In this document: positions 58,967-64,000 of the stretch, piece by piece
Numbering within the stretch: the stretch's first letter is position 1
Layout: every line of letters starts with the position of its first letter
From: Mesomycoplasma ovipneumoniae
GTDB lineage: Bacteria > Bacillota_I > Bacilli_A > Mycoplasmatales > Metamycoplasmataceae
Assembly: GCF_030012565.1 (NCBI RefSeq)
Contig: NZ_CP124621.1
Location: forward strand, 950,836-1,014,835
DNA length: 64,000 nt
Direction: 5' to 3'
The notes under the pieces: generated by a model
Seen by the model: the letters and a program-made list of their open reading frames with translations, nothing else
Database searches by the model: none
Told to the model about the DNA's origin: nothing
Program-made: the position numbers and the translations under genes

Positions 58967-61411
58967 TTACGACTCAAAAAAATTAGCTTTAAATATTTTT
59001 AGGCGCCCAGGTCCTTCGGAATTAATGAATTTATTTGCCAAAGTTAAATATGAGTCATAGCTAAAAATTAGTTCTCTTTTATTTTTGAAAGTAAAACTTC
59101 ATAAGAAAAATAGGACTTTGTTAGCAAAAAGATCAGGATTTTGCAATATATTTTGTTCTATTTCAAAAGGAAGTTGTAAAATGTAGTCCTGATTTTTATT
59201 AGCGAGTTGGTTTTCTAAAACCCTTAAAAAATCATCTCAATTCAAACCGGTGTCGCAAATTTCTTTTTTCGGTAAAATGTTTACTTGCTTTTTGTTAGGT
59301 AAATGTTTAAAATCTCAATTTTCTAGTAAATCAACCGGAAAGTCAAATTCTTGATTTTCAACATCGACAACAGCAGTTGCAATAATTGTAAGGTTTGCCG
59401 GAATATAAATTTTTTGGTCCTCATTTGAAAAAACGTATGAGCAAACTTCTGGGAGTGAAATTGAAAAAAAGCTGCTAGCTTTTTCATCGCGATAAAAGAG
59501 CGGTTTTAGTTGTGAAACTAAATCAATTCCAGCTTTTTTATCCATATTTTCAAGAATTAAGAAATATTTTTTATCTGGATTTCAAAAAGAGGTTCTCAAA
59601 ATTCGTGAAAATGGACCAGGAATAAAATTAGCCTGATTTTTTTCATCAACACTAAAATCACTATAACCGACAAAATCTTGAATAGTGTAACTATCGGAAA
59701 AAGTAGTTATTTCATAGTTATTTTTGTCCATATCGTGTTTAAAAATATTGTTTTTAATTTCGTTGTAAATCTGGTTTTGAGACGGAGAAATTAAAAATAT
59801 ATTCTTACCAGACATAATTTTTGTTGGTTTTTGACTTATTGTGATTTCGTCATTAATTTTTCTTTTCTCTAATAAGTTGAAAAAATTTTGCTTAAATTTG
59901 GGTTGATTTAGTAAATTTTTAATTGAAAAGTCGATTAATTTATATACGTTGTTGATAAAATAATTATAATAATGCTCTCTAGATTTTAAAAATGTAGAAG
60001 CTGGGAGTTTTACATTATTAATTTGGGTTTGTGATTCTGCCGGTAAATAGCAAATTTTTTCTGAATTTACGAAGTTTTTTTCTGGCTGTTCTGTTTTTTG
60101 TTCTGCTGTTTTGGTCTCTTCGATTTTAGCTGACTTTGAATTTAATGATTTTGAATCGATAGCTTGTGAATTTTCACAAGGACAAGAGAGAATTTCAGAA
60201 GAGTGTAAAACGCCAGACAAAGATTTTTTTGTTTTGCTTGAATATTCTTCAGGTGAATTTTCAAAGTTTTTCTCAGTGTTTTCGGGTCAATATGTTATTT
60301 GAGAATCTAAAATTACGCCTAAATTCATAGGATAATTTTGATTTTCTGATAAATTTTTGGAGTCATTTTCACAGCAACTTTGGGTGTCAAATGTAGGTGT
60401 ATAAAATTGAGAAAATTCGCCTAAATTACACTTTTTTTCAGCGGGTTTGATTGTATCTTTGGCACTTTTAACTTCAGACTCATTTAACTCAGTTATTGTT
60501 TCTGATTCTTGAGTTTGATCTAAAACTTGTTCTTGGAGTATCAAGTCGTCCTGAACGCCTTCTTTTTTGGTTGAAGTTTCATTTGTAGCTTCGGTTGGAG
60601 CTAAAACCGGAGGCATTTCTTGTGATTTATTTTTCAAAACACTTATGATATAGTCATAATTTGCTTGAGAATTTGAGGTTAGATAATTAGATCATTTTTC
60701 CGGATCTAGCCTTACAGCGCTTGCTTTTTCAAAATTATATGATTCTAATTGATTGTTACATTTACTTATTAGTTCGTCAATTCTTGAATATCAATAGTCA
60801 AAAAGTTTTATTTTAAAAAATTTTGTGCTGTATTGTTGACTTTTTTCACGAAAAGACAACACTTCAAAAAAGATACCAGAAATTAGAATGTAAAAAATGT
60901 GGTCTTTTTGTGTTAAATTATAACGCTGAAGTTTTTCATCAAATTCAGGGCAAGAAGGCTCTCCAAAATTAAAATTATCAAAAATTTCATCAACTGAAAC
61001 AGGTTGGTTTTCTTTCTCTTTGAGCAATTCTAGCGTCATTTTAAACAAGTGACGATATTCTTCATTAATAAAAGTAACTAAATTAAACAAAACAATACTT
61101 ATATATTCGCGAACTTTTATTGTTCCGTTGTTTATTAATTTAGCTAAAATATTAAGTTTTTGCTGCCCATTAACTAAAATATTTGTTTTTGCGATCCCAA
61201 GTTGAGAGGCTAATCTTATGTGCTCGCTCAAATCGCCAACTGGTTTTCAGTTTTTATTTTTGTAAATTTTTAGTCATTTACTTTTAAAATTTGGGTTTAT
61301 TTCTTCTTTATTTAAATAAAGTGCTTTAATTAATATTTCTAAACTTTCCGCTTTTCGAAGGTGTGTATTTGAAATAAGTGTTCAAATACAAGGTGAAATT
61401 TTGTTATTCAT
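58967..61411 (-). CDS. Degenerate McrB/MoxR-like AAA+ protein
   Basis: The 814-residue product is continuous through TGA Trp codons. The first ~190 residues look like a helical domain, 250-440 is an acidic low-complexity region, and 530-710 follows the McrB AAA+ pattern: TTFSDSYTIQDFVGYSDF, FIPGPFSRILRTSFWNPDKK, YFLILENMDKK in place of Walker B, and VYIPxNLTIIAT-like IYIPANLTIIATAVV. The Walker A position reads ISPSQNQIYNEI with no GxxGxGK, so nucleotide binding is probably lost. McrC-like nuclease is absent. A structural or surface-related role is possible; function unknown. Confidence 0.7.
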
Positions 61412-61502
61412 TTAGTATCTCCGTAGATTTTTAAACTTTTTTAAACTTTTTTAAACATTTAATACTATTTTAGCGAATTTTTGCGAACCTTTATTTATAT
61501 TA

Positions 61503-63332
61503 CTAGATTCATTTTTTCCTACGCATTCAGGGTTGAACTTTTTCACGATAAGTCTTGGATTTTTGGAAATAATGAACGCCAAGCGCTTGCATAATTTCTC
61601 AAATACCACCAATAATTCAATAAATTTGAAGTGAAGCTTGAAAAATTACTCCAAAAAACACAAAAATTATTGACATGATTCTTTGTGTTTTTATTTGTTT
61701 TTTATATGTCTCATTTTCCTGAGCATTTATTATTCTTTTTGTTTTATTTTTATTTAAAAGTTTCGGAATTATTTGCTGTAATCCTTGAACTATAACCGTA
61801 ATAATTATTATTGGAAGGTAAATTCATTGTCCGTCAAAAAGTTTTTGATATGAAGTTGCCGCTAATTCAAGACCTAAAAAATAAGTAACTTTAAAGCTAG
61901 GAATTCCCTGGAGTGCTCGTCAAACAGCTATAAAAATAGGCATAGTTACTAAAATTTGGGAAAAAGGCGCAAATGGTGAAAAATTATTCTTTTTATAAAG
62001 GTCAGCAACTTCTTGTCGATGACGTTGTTGCATGACTTTATTTTTTTTGTAATTTTCGTATTTTGCATCAATTTTAGCTTTTTTTAGTTGTAGCTCATTT
62101 TGCTTATTTTGACCAAAAATTGTTTTAAACCTGAAAGCAAAAGAAATAAGTTTTGTTATTACAACAATTGTTAAAATCGCCAAAATTGTTATTCAACCAG
62201 ATCAAGCAGATAATGACTGAGACGAGGTTACTCAAGTAATTATTTTAGAAATCGGGTAGACAAACATTGCATAAAAAGGTCCTAATTTCCACGACTCAAG
62301 CCAGCTAACAATCGGAAATGATGGAACTTGATTTTGGAAAGCGATTTTTCTTGCAAATTCTTCGTCGTTATTATTCCAGTTGTAAGTTTTGTTTTGTATA
62401 TCAATTCGGGAAAAATTAATAGGAAAAATTATTTTTTTTATAGATTCAGCGTATCCAGAAATAATTTTTTCAGTTTCAGGAGAAATTTCTTTTCCTGCTT
62501 TTGATTCAAATTCTTCAATTGCATTTTCCAGTTTATTATTTGAAAATTCTGGTAATGAAATTAATTTATTATAAAGAACTTGAAGAACATCACGGCTAAA
62601 AGTTGCATAACTCCGATTAACAGGCGGGAGTTTACTGTCTATTTTAAAGAAAAACTGGTCAATTTTTTCAGTTATGTTGGCTGTATCATTGTTATTTTGA
62701 AAATTAAAATTATTAATAGGTAAACTTTTGGCGTTCTGCAGACTTTCAAAATAATTTTTATCAGCTTTTTGACTAAAATATTTTGGAGAAGGAAGTTTTA
62801 TTTCAGTTCAAACAGTTTTTTGCTCATATGATTTTTGCGCAGAACTGAAAAAAATAAATTCGTTAGTTTTGTCACCTTTTAAATATTCAAATTCATTTTC
62901 ATTATTTTGGAACAAAAGAAGTGAATTAAACTCACCAAAATCTGAATTTTTATCTCCAATTTGTTGTCTTAAGGCGTTCAAAATACTTTCTTGATTTACT
63001 TTTTTTGAGTCAGCTGAAATCAAAAAGTTATTGTTTTTTGTTGCTAATTCAATACCAGGTGCGCTTTCATTTTCTGATTTTTTAAAAATTGTATAATTTG
63101 GGGTTATTTCTTCTTTAGAATTATAAAACTCAAGCGCTTCGCCAACATTATGCGAAGTTTTTACAACTAATGATTGAATACAACCGGTTAGAGAAATTCC
63201 GAAAATAATAGTGTAAAAAAAGACTTTCAAAAATTTGAAAATAGATTTGAAGTTTTTGAAGCTATTTTTTTTTGAACCGTTTTGGTTCTGGAAGTAATCA
63301 AAAGCCTTTGGTCGTGTTTGTTTATTTTTCAT
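61503..63332 (-). CDS. yidC: Membrane protein insertase YidC
   Basis: The 609-residue insertase places proteins in the membrane. It has an N-terminal hydrophobic segment with a lipobox-like ISLTGC (Cys near 51), a large extracytoplasmic domain to about residue 350 and the conserved five-segment core (VITKLISFAFRFKTIFGQNK, NFSPFAPFSQILVTMPIFIA, IYWIIGGIWEIMQ). The tail is basic (YREKVQPWMRRKKW). The start overlaps rnpA by 11 bases. TGA Trp codons occur throughout. Confidence 0.93.
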
Positions 63333-63660
63333 TTTTTTGGAATTCTTTGAATATTTTAATAATTTCGTTCTCTTTTTCTTTAAAATTAAGTGTTAAAAAT
63401 GATTTTCTTGTTATTAAAATTACTCGAAATTTTGGTGCAGAAGGTCAATTTTTTTGAAGGCTGTGAAGAATATTTTTGATTTGCCTTTTATAATAATTTC
63501 GTTTAACTGCATTAGCAAATTTTTTCGGAATTGAAATACCAATTTCGAAAAAAGCAAATTTTGAATAATAAAGAATAAGAGAATTTGTAACTATCTGTTT
63601 TTTAGATTCGATTATTGCTTGGAATTCTCAATTTTTTTTAATAGTCGGAATTTTTTGCAA
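63322..63660 (-). CDS. rnpA: Ribonuclease P protein component (TTG start)
   Basis: The 112-residue basic protein assists the RNase P RNA in 5' maturation of tRNA. It has the family signature KKFANAVKRNYYKRQIKNIL (the RNR region) and an N-terminal IPTIKKNWEFQAIIESKKQ. No ATG is available; TTG at 63660 has an AGGA site 5 bases upstream, so it is the likely start. It lies between rpmH and yidC in the usual order and overlaps yidC. Confidence 0.9.
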
Positions 63661-63674
63661 AATTATCCTAAAAA

Positions 63675-63818
63675 CTATTTATCTGATACAGTTAATCTTT
63701 TACGACCTTTTAATCTTCGAGCTGCTAAAATTTTTCTACCGTCAGCAGTTGACATACGTGCGCGGAAGCCATGAGTTTTTATGTGTTTTAATTTATTTGG
63801 TTGGTATGTTCTTTTCAT
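63675..63818 (-). CDS. rpmH: 50S ribosomal protein L34
   Basis: The 47-residue basic protein [20 protein letters not shown] ... RKRLTVSDK is a full-length L34. The start has a perfect AAAAGGAG site. A longer upstream frame exists but is not part of the family. Confidence 0.98.
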   Translation of the reverse strand: MKRTYQPNKLKHIKTHGFRARMSTADGRKILAARRLKGRKRLTVSDK

Positions 63819-64000
63819 GATATCTCCTTTTGTTTTATTTGTTTTTTCAAAAATATTGCTAAAATTTAAAAAAACATAGTTATTTTGTTGACTTGCACCC
63901 AAAATTGTATAGTTAAATTTTAACACTTTTTATATTCTTATATATAAAAATAAAATAAACGTTTCTAAATTTTACCACAAAAGAAGGAAAAATCAAAAAA
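63819..64000. promoter_or_regulatory. rpmH upstream region, probably next to dnaA/oriC
   Basis: Carries the minus-strand leader of rpmH-rnpA-yidC. The last bases include GAAGGAAAAATC on the plus strand, which looks like a ribosome-binding site of a divergent gene beyond the window. In mycoplasmas that gene is usually dnaA, with oriC here. TTTTGTGGTAA on the minus strand (about 63973-63983) is only a loose DnaA-box match. Confidence 0.45.

Noticed and set aside
63960..64000. oriC with DnaA boxes
   Set aside because: Only one loose match to a DnaA box is visible; the location is right but the sequence within the window does not prove it.

Overview
The window reads as a chromosomal segment of a mycoplasma of the Mesomycoplasma hyopneumoniae/ovipneumoniae type. 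It is very AT-rich. TGA must be read as tryptophan in most genes (for example yidC, valS and the MATE transporter). 16S and 23S rRNA sit together with no spacer tRNA and no adjacent 5S. The surface genes are lipoproteins, and one is a MIP-family immunoglobulin protease. The species is an inference; the UGA code and Mollicutes affiliation are well supported. No tRNA gene or CRISPR array was seen.

Layout. 1-1.7 kb: ribosomal proteins L7/L12 and L10 and a small membrane protein, all on the minus strand. 2-6.5 kb: membrane-anchored proteins of unknown function, one with a 17-unit AAT microsatellite, and a C-terminal remnant of a probable S8 serine protease. 6.7-9.5 kb: a two-gene module of an SF1 helicase fused to a PD-(D/E)XK nuclease plus a DnaQ-like exonuclease with a long Lys/Ser/Thr tail. 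10-12.5 kb: a C5 cytosine methyltransferase interrupted by a (CT)13 tract (OFF as written), followed by an HNH nuclease. 12.7-14.4 kb: a lipoprotein and a second protease remnant. 14.7-18.3 kb: an Eco47II-like restriction-modification (RM) pair with a truncated regulator, and a divergent AAA ATPase with a DUF4143-type C-terminus. 19.4-24 kb: the MIP-type Ig protease, between two copies of a repeated element. 25.2-31.8 kb: a regulator plus complete hsdM-hsdS-hsdR that spell Trp almost only as TGG and so look recently acquired. 31.8-32.7 kb: a graveyard of fragments. 32.8-42.7 kb: three tandem paralogous loci encoding two overlapping unknown genes each, the first locus truncated. 43.6-48.7 kb: the rRNA operon. 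49-57.2 kb: core genes on the plus strand (greA, a MATE transporter, an ECF S component, valS and unknowns). 57.2-64 kb: another repeated element, a lipoprotein, a degenerate McrB-like AAA protein, then yidC-rnpA-rpmH on the minus strand, the usual neighbours of dnaA/oriC.

The most unusual signal is a five-copy repeated element of about 0.5-0.6 kb (18.4, 24.3, 38.7, 42.9 and 57.3 kb). Each copy has a poly(A) tract of either 7-8 or 16-17 bases just upstream of a sigma70-like promoter. It then has a strong ribosome-binding site with a 4-7 codon mini-ORF, a hairpin with compensatory changes, a boxA-like sequence shared with the rRNA leaders, and a second covarying hairpin. Two copies are flanked by direct repeats. 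This looks like a mobile, transcribed structured RNA.

Defence and genome plasticity dominate 6-33 kb: one Type I RM, two Type II-like RM systems (one phase-variable), a helicase-nuclease pair, KilA-N fragments and IS-like fragments. Several cassettes share the same boundary repeat, which suggests that homologous recombination moves them.
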